From NCBI RefSeq assembly GCF_012489685.1, contig NC_080045.1, positions 66,300,722 through 66,364,721 of the forward strand: a stretch of 64,000 bases of DNA, given 5' to 3'. The translations under genes and the position numbers were made by a program. Positions 46,999 through 59,211 of this stretch are shown piece after piece. Numbering within the stretch: the first letter of the stretch is position 1; every line of letters begins with the position of its first letter. The notes beneath the pieces were generated by a model, which made no database searches, had not been told where the DNA came from, and was given only the letters and a program-made list of their open reading frames with translations. The DNA comes from Lotus japonicus. Lineage: Eukaryota; Streptophyta; Magnoliopsida; Fabales; Fabaceae.

Positions 46999-49900
46999 GG
47001 CATGCTTCGTTTCCCAAATGGTTTCCCAATGCCAATGTGCCCCCGGGAGCTCCCATGTCAAAATTTGAGAATCCTTGCCCCGAGAATGGATTTCCCAAGG
47101 CTAACACCTATGCAAATTTGGGTGGAAAATGAGTTTTCAAGGGAAAATATCAAGTTGGAAGGGAAACTTGGTTTGCCATGGCATGTCTCGTTTCCCAAAT
47201 GGTTTCCCTATGCCAAGGTGCCCCCGTGAGCTCCCATGTCAATATTTGTGAATTCTTGCCCCGAGGATGGATTTCCCAAGGCTAACACCTATGCTAATTT
47301 GGGTGGAAAATGAGTTTTCAAGGGAAAATCTCAAGTTGGAAGGGAAACTTGGTTTGTCATGGCATGCCTCGTTTCCCAAATGGTTTCCCTATGCCAAGGT
47401 GCCCCCGTGACCTCCCATGTCAAAATTTGAGAATTCTTGCCCCGAGGATGAATTTCCCAAGGATAACACCTATGCAAATTTGGGTGGAAAATGAGTTTTC
47501 AAGGGAAAATCTCAACTAGGAAGGGAAACTTGGTTTGCTATGGCATGCCTCGTTTCCCAAATGGTTTCCCTCTTCCAAGGTGCCCCCATGAGCTCCCATG
47601 TCAAAGTTTGAGAATTCTTGCCACGAGGATGGATTTCCTAAGGCGTTACCTATGCAAATTTGGGTGGAAAATGAGTTTTCAAGGGAAAATCTCAAGTTGG
47701 AATGGAAACTTGGTTTGCCATTGCATGCCTCGCTTCCCAAATGGTTTCCCTCTGCCAAGGTGCCCCCATGAGCTCCCACGTCAAAATTTGAAAATTCTTG
47801 TCCCGATGAAGGATTTCCCATAGCTAACCTATGCAAATTTGGGTGGAAAATGAGTTTTCAAGGGAAAATCTCAAGTTGGAAGGGAAACTTGGTTTGCCAT
47901 GGTATGCCTCGTTTCCCAAATGGTTTCCCTATGCCAAGATGCCCAGTGACCTCCCATGTACAAATTTGAGAATTCTTGCCCCGAGCATGGATTTCTCAAG
48001 GCAAAGCTATGCAAATTTGGGTGGAAAAAGAGTTTTCACAGAAAAATCACAAGTTGGAAGGGAAACTTGTTTTTCCATGGCATGCCTCGTTTCCCAAATG
48101 GTTTCCCTATGCCAAGGTGCCCCTGTGACCTCCCATGTCAAAATTTGAGAATTCTTGCCCCAGGGATGGATTTCCCAAGGCTAACACCTATGAAAATTTG
48201 GGTGGAAAATGAGTTTTTACGGGAAAATCTCCAGTTGGAAGGGAATCTTGGTTTTCCATTGAATGCCTCGTTTCCCAAATGGTTTCCCTATGCCAAGGTG
48301 CCCCCAAGAGCTCCCATATAAAAATTTGAGAATTCTTGCCCCGAGTATGCATTTCCCAAGGCTAACCTATGCAAATTTGGGTGGAAAATGAGTTTTCGAG
48401 GGAAAATCTCAAGTTGGAAGGGAAACTTGGTTTGCCATGGCTTGCTTCGTTTCCCAAATGGTTTCCCTATGTCAAGGTGCCCCCGTGGACTCCTATGTCA
48501 AAATTTGAGAATTCTTGCCCCAATGATGGATTTTCAAGGCTAACAATTATGCAAATTTGGTGGAAAATGAGTTTTCAAGGGAAAATATCAAGTTGGAAGG
48601 GAAACTTGGTTTGCCATGGCATGCCTCGTTTCCCAAATGGTTTCCCTATGCCAAGGTGCCCCCGTAACCTCCCATGTCAATATTTGTGAATTCTTGCCCT
48701 GAGGATGGATTTCCCAAGCCTAACACCTATGCAAATTTGGGTGGAAAATAAGTTTTCAAGGGAAAATCTCAAGTTGGAAGGGAAACATGGTTTGTCATGG
48801 CAAGCCTCGTTTCCCAAATGGTTTTCCTATGCCAAGGTGCCCCCGTGACCTCCCATGTCAAAATTTGAGAATTCTTGCCCCGATGATGGATTTCCCAAGG
48901 CTAACACCTATGCAAATTTGGGTCGAAAATGAGTTTTCAAGGGAAAATCTCAAGTTGGAAGGGAAACTTGGTTTGTCATGGCAAGCCTCGTTTCCCAAAT
49001 GGTTTTCCTATGCGAAGGTGCCCCCGTGACCTCCCATGTCAAAATTTGAGAATTCTTGCCCCGATGATGGATTTCCCAAGGCTAACACCTATGCAAATTT
49101 GGGTCGAAAATGAGTTTTCAAGGGAAAATCTCAAGTTGAAAGAGAAACTTGGTCTGCCATGGCATGCCTCGTTTCCCAAATGGTTTCCCTATGCCAAGGT
49201 GCCCCCGTGGACTCCTATGTCAAAATTTGAGAATTCTTGCCCCGAGAATGGATTTTCAAGGCTAACAATTATGCAAATTTGGTGGAAAATAAGTTTTCAA
49301 GGGAAAATCTCAAGTTGGAAGGGAAACTTGGTTTGCGATGGCATGCCTTGTTTCCCAAATGGTTTCTCTATGCCAAGGATCCCCCGTGAGCTCCCATGTC
49401 AAAATTTGAGAATTCTTGCCCCGAGGATGGATTTCCAAGGCTAACAGCTATGCAAATTTGGTGGAAAATGAGTTTTTAAGGGAAAATCTCAAGTTGGAAG
49501 GGAAACTTGGTTTGTCATGGCATGCCTCGTTTCCCAAATGGTTTCCCTATGTCAAGGTGCCCCCGTGACCTCCCATGTCAAAATTGGAGAATTCTTTCCC
49601 CGAGGATGAATTTCCCAAGGCTAACACCTATGCAAATCTGGGTGGAAAATGAGTTTTCAAGGGAAAATATCAAGTTGGAAGGGAAACTTGGTTTGCCATG
49701 ACATGCCTCATTTCCCAAATGGTTTCCCAATGCCAAGGCGCCCCTGTGACCTCCCATGTCAATATTTGTGAATTCTTGCCCCGAGGATGGATTTCCCAAG
49801 GCTAACACCAATGCAAATTTGGGTGGAAAATGAGTTTTCAAGGGAAAATCTCAAGTTGGAAGGTAAACTTGGTTTGCCAAGGCATGCCTCGTTTCCCAAA

Positions 49901-52900
49901 TGGTTTCCCTATGCCAAGGATCCCCCGTTACCTCCCATGTCAATATTTGAAAATTCTTGCCCCGAGGATGGATTTCCTAAGCTTAACCTATGCAAATTAG
50001 GGTGGAAAATGAGTTTCCAAGGGAAAATCTCAAGTTGGAAGGGAAACTTGGTTTGTCATGACATGTCTCGTTTCCCAAATGGTTTCCCTATGCCAAGGTG
50101 CCCCCGTGAGCTCCTATGTCAAAATTTGAGAAATCTTGCCCCGAGGATGGATTTTCAAGGCTAACAACTATGCAAATTTGGTGGAAAATGAGTTTTCAAG
50201 GGAAAATATCAAGTTGGAAGGGAAACTTGGTTTGCCATGGCATGCCTCGTTTCCCAAATGGTTTGTCAATGCCAAGGTGCCCCCGTGACCTCCCATATCA
50301 ATATTTGTGAATTCTTGCCCCGAGGATGGATTTCCCAAGCCTAACACATATGCAAATTTGGGTGGAAAATTAGTTTTCAGGGGAAAATCTCAAGTTGGAA
50401 GGGAAACTTGGTTTGCCATGGCATGCCTCATTTCCCGAATGGTTTCCCTATGCCAAGGTGCCCCCGTGAGCTCCAATGTCAAAATTAGAGAATTCTTGCC
50501 CTTAGGATGGATTTCCTAAGGCGTTACCTATGCAAATCTGGGTGGAAAATGAGTATTCAAGGTAAACTCTCAAGTTGGAAGAGAAACTTGGTCTACCATG
50601 GCATGCCTCGTTTCCCAAATGGTTTCCTTATGCCAAGGTGCCCCCGTGAGCTCCCATGTCAAAATTAGAGAATTCTTGCCCAGAGGATAGATTCCTAAGG
50701 CGTTACCTATGCAAATTTGGGTGGAAAATGAGTTTTCAAGGGAAAATCTCAAGTTGAAAGGGAAACTTGGTTTGTCTTGGCATGCCTCGTTTCCCAAATG
50801 GTTTCTCTATGCTAAGGTGCTCCCGTGAGCTCCCATGTCAAAATTTGAGAATCCTTGCCCCGATGATGGATTTTCCAAGGCTAACACCTATGCAAATTTG
50901 GGTGGAAAATGAGTTTTCATGGAAAAATCTCAAGTTGGAAGGGAAACTTGGTTTGGCATGGCATGCCTCGTTTCCCAAATGGTTTCCCTATGCCAAGGTG
51001 CCCCTGTGACCTCCCATGTCAAATTTTGAGAATTCTTCCCCCGGGGATGGATTTCCCAAGGCTAACACCTATGCGAATTTGGGTGGTAAATGAGTTTTCA
51101 AGGGAAAATCTCAAGTTGGAAGGGAATCTTGGTTTTCCATTGAATGCCTCGTTTCCCAAATGGTTTGCCTATGCCAAGGTGCCCCCAAGAGCTCCCATAT
51201 AAAAATTTGAGAATTCTTGCCCCAAGTATGCATTTCCCAAGGCTAACCTATGCAAATTTGGGTGGAAAATGAGTTTTCGAGGGAAAATCTCAAGTTGGAA
51301 GGGAAACTTGATTTGCCATGGCTTGCTTCGTTTCCCAAATGGTTTCCCTATGGCAAGGTGCCCCCGTGAGCTCCTATGTCAAAATTTGAGAATTCTTGCC
51401 CCGAGGATGGATTTTCAAGGCTAACAACTATGCAAATTTGGTGGAAAATGAGTTTTCAAGGGAAAATATCAAGTTGGAAGGGAAACTTGGTTTGCCATGG
51501 CATGCCTCGTTTCCCAAATGGTTTGTCTATGCCAAAGTGCCCCCGTGAGCTCACATGTCATAATTTGTGAATTCTTGCCCCGAGGATGGATTTCCCAAGG
51601 CTACTTATGCAAATTTGGGTGGAAAATGAGTTTTCAAGGGAAAATCTCAAGTTGGAAGGGAAACTTGGTTTGTCATGGCATGCCTCGTTTCCCAAATGGT
51701 TTCCCTATGCCAAGGTGCCCCCGTGACCTCCCATGTCAAAATTTGAGAATTCTTGCCCCGAGGATGGATTTCCCAAGGCTAACACCTATGCAAATTTGGG
51801 TGGAAAATGAGTTTTCAAGGGAAAATCTCAAGTTGGAAAGGAAACTTGGTTTGCCATGACATGCCTCGTTTCCCAAATGGTTTCCTTATGCCAAGGTGCC
51901 CCCGTGACCTCCCATGTCAATATTTGTGAATTCTTGCCCCGAGGATGAATTTCCCAAGCCTAACACTTATGCAAATTTGGGTGGAAAATGAGTTTTCAAG
52001 GGAAAATCTCAAGTTGGAAGGGAAACTTGGTTTGTCATGGCAAGCCTCGTTTCCCAAATGGTTTTCCTATGCCAAGGTGCCCCCGTGACCTCCCATGTCA
52101 AAATTTGAGAATTCTTGCCCCGATGATTGATTTCCTAAGGCTAACACCTATGCAAATTTGGGTCGAAAATGAGTTTTTAAGGGAAAATCTCAAGTTGGAA
52201 GAGAAACTTGGTCTGCCATGGCATGCCTCGTTTCCCAAATGGTTTCCCTATGCCAAGGTGCCCCCGTGAGATCCCATGTCAAACTTTTAGAATTCTTGCC
52301 CCGAGGATTGATTTCCAAGGCTAACAACTATGCAAATTTGGTGGAAAATGAGTTTTTAAGGGAAAATTTCAAGTTGGAAGGGAAACTTGGTTTGCCATGA
52401 CATGCCTCGTTACCCAAATGGTTTCCCTATGCCAAGGTGCCCCCGTGACCTCCCATGTCAAAATTTGAGAATTCTTGCCTCGAGAATGGATTTCCCAAGG
52501 CTAACACCTATGCAAATTTGGGTGGAAAATGAGTTTTTAAGGGAAAATCTCAAGTTGGAAGGGAAATTTGGTTTGCCATGGAATGCCTCGTTTCTCAAAT
52601 GGTTTCCCTATGCCAAGGTTCCCCCGTGACCTCCCATTTCAGAATTTGAGAATTCTTGCCCCGATGATAGATTTCCTTAGGCTAACAACTATGCAAATTT
52701 GGGTGAAAAATGAGTTTTCAAGGGAAAATCTCAAGTTGGAAGGGAAACTTGGTTTGTAGTGGCATGCCTCGTTTCCCAAATGGTTTCCCTATGCCAAGGT
52801 GCCCCCGTGACAATCAATGTCAAAATTTGAGAATTCTTGCCCCGGTGAAGAATTTCCCAAGGCTAACACCAATGCAAATTTGGGTGGAAAATGAGTTTTC

Positions 52901-54941
52901 AAGGGAAAATCTCAAGTTGGAAGGGAAACTTGGTTTGCCATGAATTGCCTCGTTTCCCAAATGGTTTTCCTATGTCAAGGTGCCCCCTTGACCTCCCATA
53001 TCAAAATTTTGAGAATACTTGCCCCGAGTATGGATTTCTGAAGGCTAACCTATGTAAATTTGGGTGGAAATGAGTTTTTAAGGGAAAATCTCAAGTTGGA
53101 AGGGAAACTTGGTTTGTCATGGCATGCCTTGTTTCCCAAATGGTTTCCCTATGCCAAGGTGCCCCCGTGACCTCCCATGTCAAAATTTGAGAATTCTTGC
53201 CCCGAGGATGGATTTCCCAAGGCTAACACCTATGCAAATTTGGTGGAAAATGAGTTTTTAACGGAAAATCCCAAGTTGGAAGAGAAACTTGGTCTACCAT
53301 GGCATGCCTCGTTTCCCAAATGGTTTCCTTATGCCAAGGTGCCCCCGTGAGCTCCCATGACAAAATTTGAGAATTCTTGCCCCGAGGATGGATTTCCCAA
53401 GGCTAACACCTATGCAAATTTGGGTGGAAAATTAGTTTTTAAGGGAAAATCTCAAGTTGGAAGGGAAACTTGGTTTGCCATGGCATGCCTCGTTTCCCAA
53501 ATGGCTTCCCTATGCCAAGGTACCCCCGTGAGCTCCCATGTCAAAATTTGAGAATTCTTGCCCCGAGTATGGATTTCCCAAGGCTATGTAAATTTGGGTG
53601 GAAATTTGGGTGGAAAATGAGTTTTCAAGTGAAAATCTCAAGTTGGAAGGAAAACTTGGTTTCCCATTCCATGCCTCGTTTCCCAAATGGTTTCCCTAAG
53701 CCAAGGTGCCCCCGTGACCTCCCATGTCAGAATTTGAGAATTCTTGCCCCGAGGATGGATTTCTCTAGGCTAACTTATGCAAATTTGGGTGGAAAATGAG
53801 TTGTCATGGAAAAATCTCAAGTTGGAAGGGAAACTTGGTTTGCCATGGAATGCCTCGTTTTCCAAATGGTTTCCGTATGCCAAGGTGCCCCTGTGACCTC
53901 CCATGTCAAAATTTGAGAATTTTTGCCCCGATGATGGATTTTCCAAGGCTAACACCTATGCAAATTTGGGTGGAAAATGAGTTTTTAAGGGAAAATCTCA
54001 AGTTGGAAGGTAAACTTGGTTTTCCATGGCATGCCTCGTTTCCCAAATGGTTTTCCTATGCCAAGGTGCCCCCGTGACCTCCCATGTCAAAATTTGAGAA
54101 TTCTTGCCCGAAGGATAGATTTCTCAAGGCTAACCTATGCAAATTTTGGTGGAAAATTAGTTTTCATGGAAAAATCTCAAGTTTGAAGGGAAACTTGGTT
54201 TGCCATGGCATGCCTCGTTTCCCAAATGGTTTTCCTATGCCAAGGTGCCCGCGTGACATCCCATGTCAAAATTTGAGAATTCTTGCCCCAAGAATGGGTT
54301 TCGCAAGGCTAACCTATGCAAATTTGGGTGGAAAATGAGTTTTCAAGGGAAAATCTCAAGTTGGAAGGGAAACTTGGTTTTCCATGACATGCCTCGTTTC
54401 CCAAATGGTTTCCCTATGCCAAGGTGCCTCCGTGACCTCCCATGTTAAAATTTGAGAATTCTTGCCCTGAGGATGGATTTTCCAAGGCTAACCTATGCAA
54501 ATTTGGGTGGAAAATGAATTTTCAAGGGAAAATCTCAAGTTGGAAGGGAAGCTTGGTTTGCCATGGCATGCCTCCTTTCCCAAATGGTTTCCCTATGCCA
54601 AGGTGCCCCCGTGACCTCCCATGTTAAAATTTGGGAATTCTTTCCCGAGTATGGATTTCACAAGGCTACCTATGCAAATTTGGGTGGAAAATGAGTTTTT
54701 AAGGGAAAATCTCAAGTTGGAAGGGAAACTTGGTTTGCCATTGCTTGACTCGTTTCCCAAATGGTTTCTCTCTGCCAAGGTGCCCCCATGAGCTCCCATG
54801 TCAAAATTTGAGAATTCTTGCCCCGGAGAAAGATTTTCTAAGGCTAACCTTTGCAAATTTGGTTGGAAAATGAGTTTTTAAGGGAAAATCTCAAGTTGGA
54901 AGGGAAACTTGGTTTGCCATGAAATGCCTCGTTTCCCAAAT
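46996..54941. repeat. 180-bp satellite-like tandem array, 44 units
   Basis: The anchor TTCCCAAATGG recurs from 47011 to 54933. I counted 45 anchors, so 44 intervals, mean 180.05 bp. Almost all intervals are 177-181 bp. One of 186 bp (53494-53680) results from a local GGTGGAAATTTGG duplication. Monomers share phrases such as gccaaggtgcccccgtga, aatttgagaattcttgcccc, atgcaaatttgggtggaaaa and gggaaaatctcaagttggaa. Two length classes exist: 181 bp with gctaacacctatg and gggtgg, and 179 bp or shorter with small deletions such as gctaacctatg or tttggtgg. The many 60-171 aa frames here are shadows: the period is usually not a multiple of 3 and frames rotate. Array edges are judged from where flanking sequence stops matching the monomer. 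Confidence 0.95.
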
Positions 54942-54952
54942 AAAGCGACCTT
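54937..54952. repeat. Right 16-bp direct repeat bounding the array
   Basis: CAAATAAAGCGACCTT begins inside the last partial monomer (TTTCCCAAAT) and runs into unique flank. It is the partner of 46983-46998. Confidence 0.7.
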
Positions 54953-55051
54953 CTAGTCTTTTATTTCACGCCTCACATCTTACTGCCAAGCCAGCCAAAA
55001 CTTCAAAACCCCTTCACGCAACACCATGGATTTGTAATCCATTCGTAGACA

Positions 55052-58000
55052 TCTATATATTATAGAAAAGAAGAACTCTGTGAGACCCACTTAGATGAGT
55101 TGGCACTCCCAGGTTCACTCTCATCCACCCTCCCTCATTAGCTGACAAGTGTCAAGCTCTAAATCATTCTGACAAATTTATGGCGAGACAATTTCTCCTT
55201 AATTTTAGTTTTGTGACCCATCATTGACAATCTATTGAATAATCATAAAAAATCTCATTAATTGTTGATTAATTTTTTTTAACTGTCCATTTATGCTGAA
55301 TCAAAAGTCATCACCCATCACTGACTACTTATGGAATAGTCATTCAAAATATTATTAATTGTTGTTTAATTTTTTTTAAACTCTCCATTAATGCTATAAC
55401 AAAAGTCATCACCCATCATTGACTACCTATGGAATAATCATTCAAACTCACATTAATTGATGTTTAATATTCTTATTCATACATAAGGCTTAAAAACGAA
55501 AACTTTCTCACTTTTGTTATACGTATCTTGTTTTTTTTTTATGTGAATAAAACCGATTTTGCTAACCATTCAAAATCTACGTTTTTGAAATCAAGATTCA
55601 AATTCAAATTTTAAAATTTTGACAACCTATAAATTCAAATTTTGAATATTCTTTTTGGAACAATATTCTCCTTCCATTTTTCACATGCAAACAACATAAA
55701 CCCTAATTATTTTCATCTATATAAACCCCCTTATGTAATTCTTCTCCTCTATCATTTCATCCCTTAACCATCATCTTAGAGCTTTGAAATAACTGTTGTT
55801 GTGATGACTGGGAAATAGAGAAGCAAATGTTGAAAAAGCAAAAAAAGTTCAGGTATTGCTTCTGATTCAACCAATTTCTTGCCATATCATAAGGGTATAG
55901 TTACATCTCTATGGACATTATGAAATGATCTGCAACGTGTGTGATTTATTGAAATGATTTTGATTGGAGTGATGCTCTTTTACTTTTCCTTCTGTAATTC
56001 CATAGGCCTCATCACCATGGGACTTTTATTGCGAATTGGAATTGGGGATGGTGAGCTTATATGGAAGATTCTTCAAGAGTGAATACAACATGTGAGGTTT
56101 TTGCCCTCTTCCTACTTTCTGTTAGATTTTGCTGAATTTTTTGTTTGTTTTTCCAGGGTGGCTTGGTTGAGTTTTGTTCTACAATTAAAAACCAAAGAAG
56201 AGATAGAAGGAAGGAGAGGTAAGCCTTATGAATTTTTTGATTCACATTTATTTTGAGTAAAGCATATTGAAACATATAACTCAGGAAAACATATACATCT
56301 TTAGATTTTAGGCATGAATCTTCATCTACTGACCTTGCTGCATGATTTAATGTTTAGCATGTTACAATTTGGTTATACTCTTTTTCTTTTGGTGTTCACA
56401 GATTTTGGTTGAGGATGACAGTGTTGAACAGTTGCGGCTTACATAATTAGTATTGAGTGATGTAAGTTAAAATAAAATTAAATGCTATTATATATGCACA
56501 TGCTATCACTATAGAATAGTTACGTATTGTGAATTTCAATTTTTACTTTAATTTCATGATAGTTCAGATCCGTTCATGACAACTACTTTTGGATTAAAGG
56601 CTGATGCATCATCTTCTTCCAACTTAGCAAATATTGTCATTTTATGTTGTAATTTATTTATTTATTCGTGCATGTTGAGTTATTTACTGTTTTGCGTTTA
56701 GATTATGGTGTGACTATTATTTTTAAGTGAATGCATTTCCTTTTTTATAAAATGTAAAAAAAATTGAGATTTGAGTTTGAAATTTTAATTGAGTACTAAA
56801 TAATAGTAATTGGAGCCTAATTTTTAGTCAGATTTTAAAACACTTGATACTTTTTTTTAACAAAATAAGCAAATCAATAATAAATATTATGGGTAGATAT
56901 TCAACTTTCTTATGCAAAATCAGATTTAGTTTGTGATCAGTATAAATAAGAGAAATTTGTTTATTTAATGAAAAGGAAATGAATAATCAATTTTAAAAAA
57001 ATCATTTTGATTGGGATACATTTACTTTCAAGGTAAAATGAATTAAAAAAATGTCAATTCTGTTGAATAAATTTTGATTTCTCCTTTAATAATAATTAAT
57101 GGGGTTTCTTTAACTTTTTATGTAATAAATATAAAAATTAGAATAATCCCATAGATTATGGTGTGAATATTCAATTTATTATTGAGATTTGAGTTTGAAA
57201 TTTGAAATTGAAAATTGGTTGTGAATAATAGTACTTGCGTCAAAATTTATGATGTGATATGAAAAAAAATGTAAACACTTAATCCTTTAGTTTTAACGAA
57301 AAAAGAAAATAAAATATTGAATTTAATGAGTACATAATCAACTTTCTTAAGCAAAATCAGATTTAGTTAGTTATGAGTATAAATAAGGCAAATCTGTTTT
57401 TTAAGTAAAATAAAAATGAATAATCAATTTAAAAAAAACATTCTAATGGGGCGACATGAAATTTCGGAGTGGAATGATGAAAAAAATAGTCAATTTCGTT
57501 TTAATGAGTAGATTTTGATTTTTCCTTTCATAATAATTATTGGGGTTTCTTTTACCTTTTTTAGAAAAAATTTAAATAATGGAATGATCTCATAGATTAA
57601 GGAGTGAATATTTAATTTTATTTAATTAATTTATTATTTTTAAAATTGTAAAATATAATTTTGCGATTTGATTTTGAAATTTAAAATGGGTACTAAATAA
57701 TAGTAATTTGATCCAATTTTTCACTCGGATTTTAAATTATTTTTCTTAGACACATAATACGTTTTTTTTTCACCCTAAATCAGTTGTAAATTCATTCATA
57801 ATAATTAATTAGGTTTCTTTTAATTTTTTAAGAAATAAATATAATTTATTGAATCATCTCATAGATTAAGGAGTCAATATTCAATTTAAGTTAATGCATT
57901 TCCTTTTTTAAAAATTGTAAAAAAAAAATTGAGATTTGAGTTTGAAATTTAAAATGAGTACTAAATAAAAGTAATTGAGACCAAATTTTAAAACATTTTT

Positions 58001-58388
58001 CTTAAATGAGTACTATATACTTATGATTAGATCACATGGTAAAAAAGTTTCACGGGGAAAAACATTTTACACAAGAAATAGTTCATGTAAAAACTAATAA
58101 TTTTTGCTATCTTTTCATTCTCATCCTTCCCTTATGTCTCATAGCTTTTACCACTTTTGCTAACTCTCCGGAACAATTTTTAATCTAATTTAAGTATATT
58201 TTTCATAATTTTTAAAATATTTAGGATTAAATGTATATGAAGTTTTTGTCAAATTTTGCAAGTTATTACTCATTGTGATTTTATTTGGTTGAATGCTCAT
58301 TTTTCAATTTTTCATATCTTAATTCATTAATCGTGCTTAAATAATGAGATCAATATTCGCCGTGCAACGCACGGAATAAAAACGCTAG
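55052..58388 (+). mobile_element. Non-autonomous Helitron with intact termini
   Basis: The 5' end is TCTATATATTATAGAAAAG, preceded by A (55051). The 3' end has a perfect 6-bp hairpin, CCGTGC-AAC-GCACGG (58360-58374), then 10 bp, then CTAG (58385-58388), followed by T. The insertion thus lies between A and T with no target duplication, exactly the Helitron rule. Nothing resembling a RepHel protein is encoded in the 3.3 kb. The interior is very AT-rich with several diverged repeats of one module (AAAATTGAGATTTGAGTTTG, near 56757, 57184 and 57925). A gene-like stretch at about 55700-56470 is described separately. Confidence 0.88.
55690..56470 (+). other. Gene-like segment inside the Helitron, possible captured fragment
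   Basis: A TATA-like TCTATATAAACCCC near 55718 is followed by a CT-rich, 5'UTR-like leader. Exon-like pieces then end at donor-like sites: AAAAAGTTCAG|GTATTG near 55850 and GGAGAG|GTAAGC near 56220. None of the frames is long or recognisable. Helitrons often carry promoter and exon fragments of host genes, and this has that look. The identity of the source gene is unknown. Confidence 0.3.
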
Positions 58389-58450
58389 TAGTGTTGAAAT
58401 CCCTTTACCTTGGCCCTCAACCACTTCCGAGATTGTAGCATGATGTGATC

Positions 58451-59203
58451 CAGAGACGGACGCACCTTAAGCCATGTGGGGTCATTTGACCCCACGTGAT
58501 TTCCAATTTTATTCATACTTAACATACTATATAACTGATTCAATGCTTAATTGCCCCAATAAAGAGAAATGCCCCCATGACAATTAGTGTAAAAAAAGTG
58601 CCCCCACGAGTTTGAATTTGTATTGTTACGGTCAGTACTCAGTGTCAATAAATGCTCAGACTTTATCAACTTATGTTTTTAATATTTTAATTTATCTGTT
58701 TGTGTCTTACACCAAAGAACAATTTTTTCTTCTTTCCTTTACTTTTTCCTTTCAACAGTATATATTCTTAAAAAAAAAAACCACCCTCTCTTCATTTAAT
58801 TTATTTCACTCCTACTTCTTCGTAGAATTTGTTTAGTTCATGTTATGGTTGTGTTTGAGACCATATATTTCTTTAAAAATATATTTATAATTTTTCAGTT
58901 GTTGGTATATTATCTTTTATGTTTTATGAGAAATTCAGGATTCTATCACTATAAAATTAATCATTGTTATGTTAATTTTTAACTCCAGTAATTGACAAAT
59001 AAATAGAGAAAGACGTATTTTATATTAAGAATGAAAAACTTATATGATAAATTTATAAAATCAATTTAAAAACTTATAAGAAATAATAATGATATATATA
59101 TATACATTTTTAATTAATTATTGTTGTTGTTAGATTTTTTTAGTGTTATAAATTTACATATATATATTGCCCCCACGAACTAAAATTCCTGGATCCGTCA
59201 CTG
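58451..59203. mobile_element. Non-autonomous hAT element with 8-bp target duplication
   Basis: The left end is CAGAGACGGA and the right end, read inward, is CAGTGACGGATCC (9 of the first 10 match). Both sides carry the 8-bp duplication ATGTGATC (58443-58450 and 59204-59211). Internally the ends repeat a 'ccccca(c/t)g' theme: gtcatttgaccccacgtg at left, ttgcccccacgaac at right. The 753-bp element is AT-rich and has no transposase. It lies 62 bp downstream of the Helitron end. Confidence 0.88.
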
Positions 59204-59211
59204 ATGTGATC

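Noticed and set aside
48929..49444. Open frame of 171 codons, and dozens of similar 60-125 aa frames, across 47-55 kb
   Set aside because: They repeat the tandem monomer. The 177-181 bp period makes frames rotate, there is no consistent start or stop, and frames are open on both strands.
46996..54941. CRISPR-like array
   Set aside because: The repeat unit is the entire ~180-bp monomer with no unique spacers, and the sequence is a plant nuclear genome.
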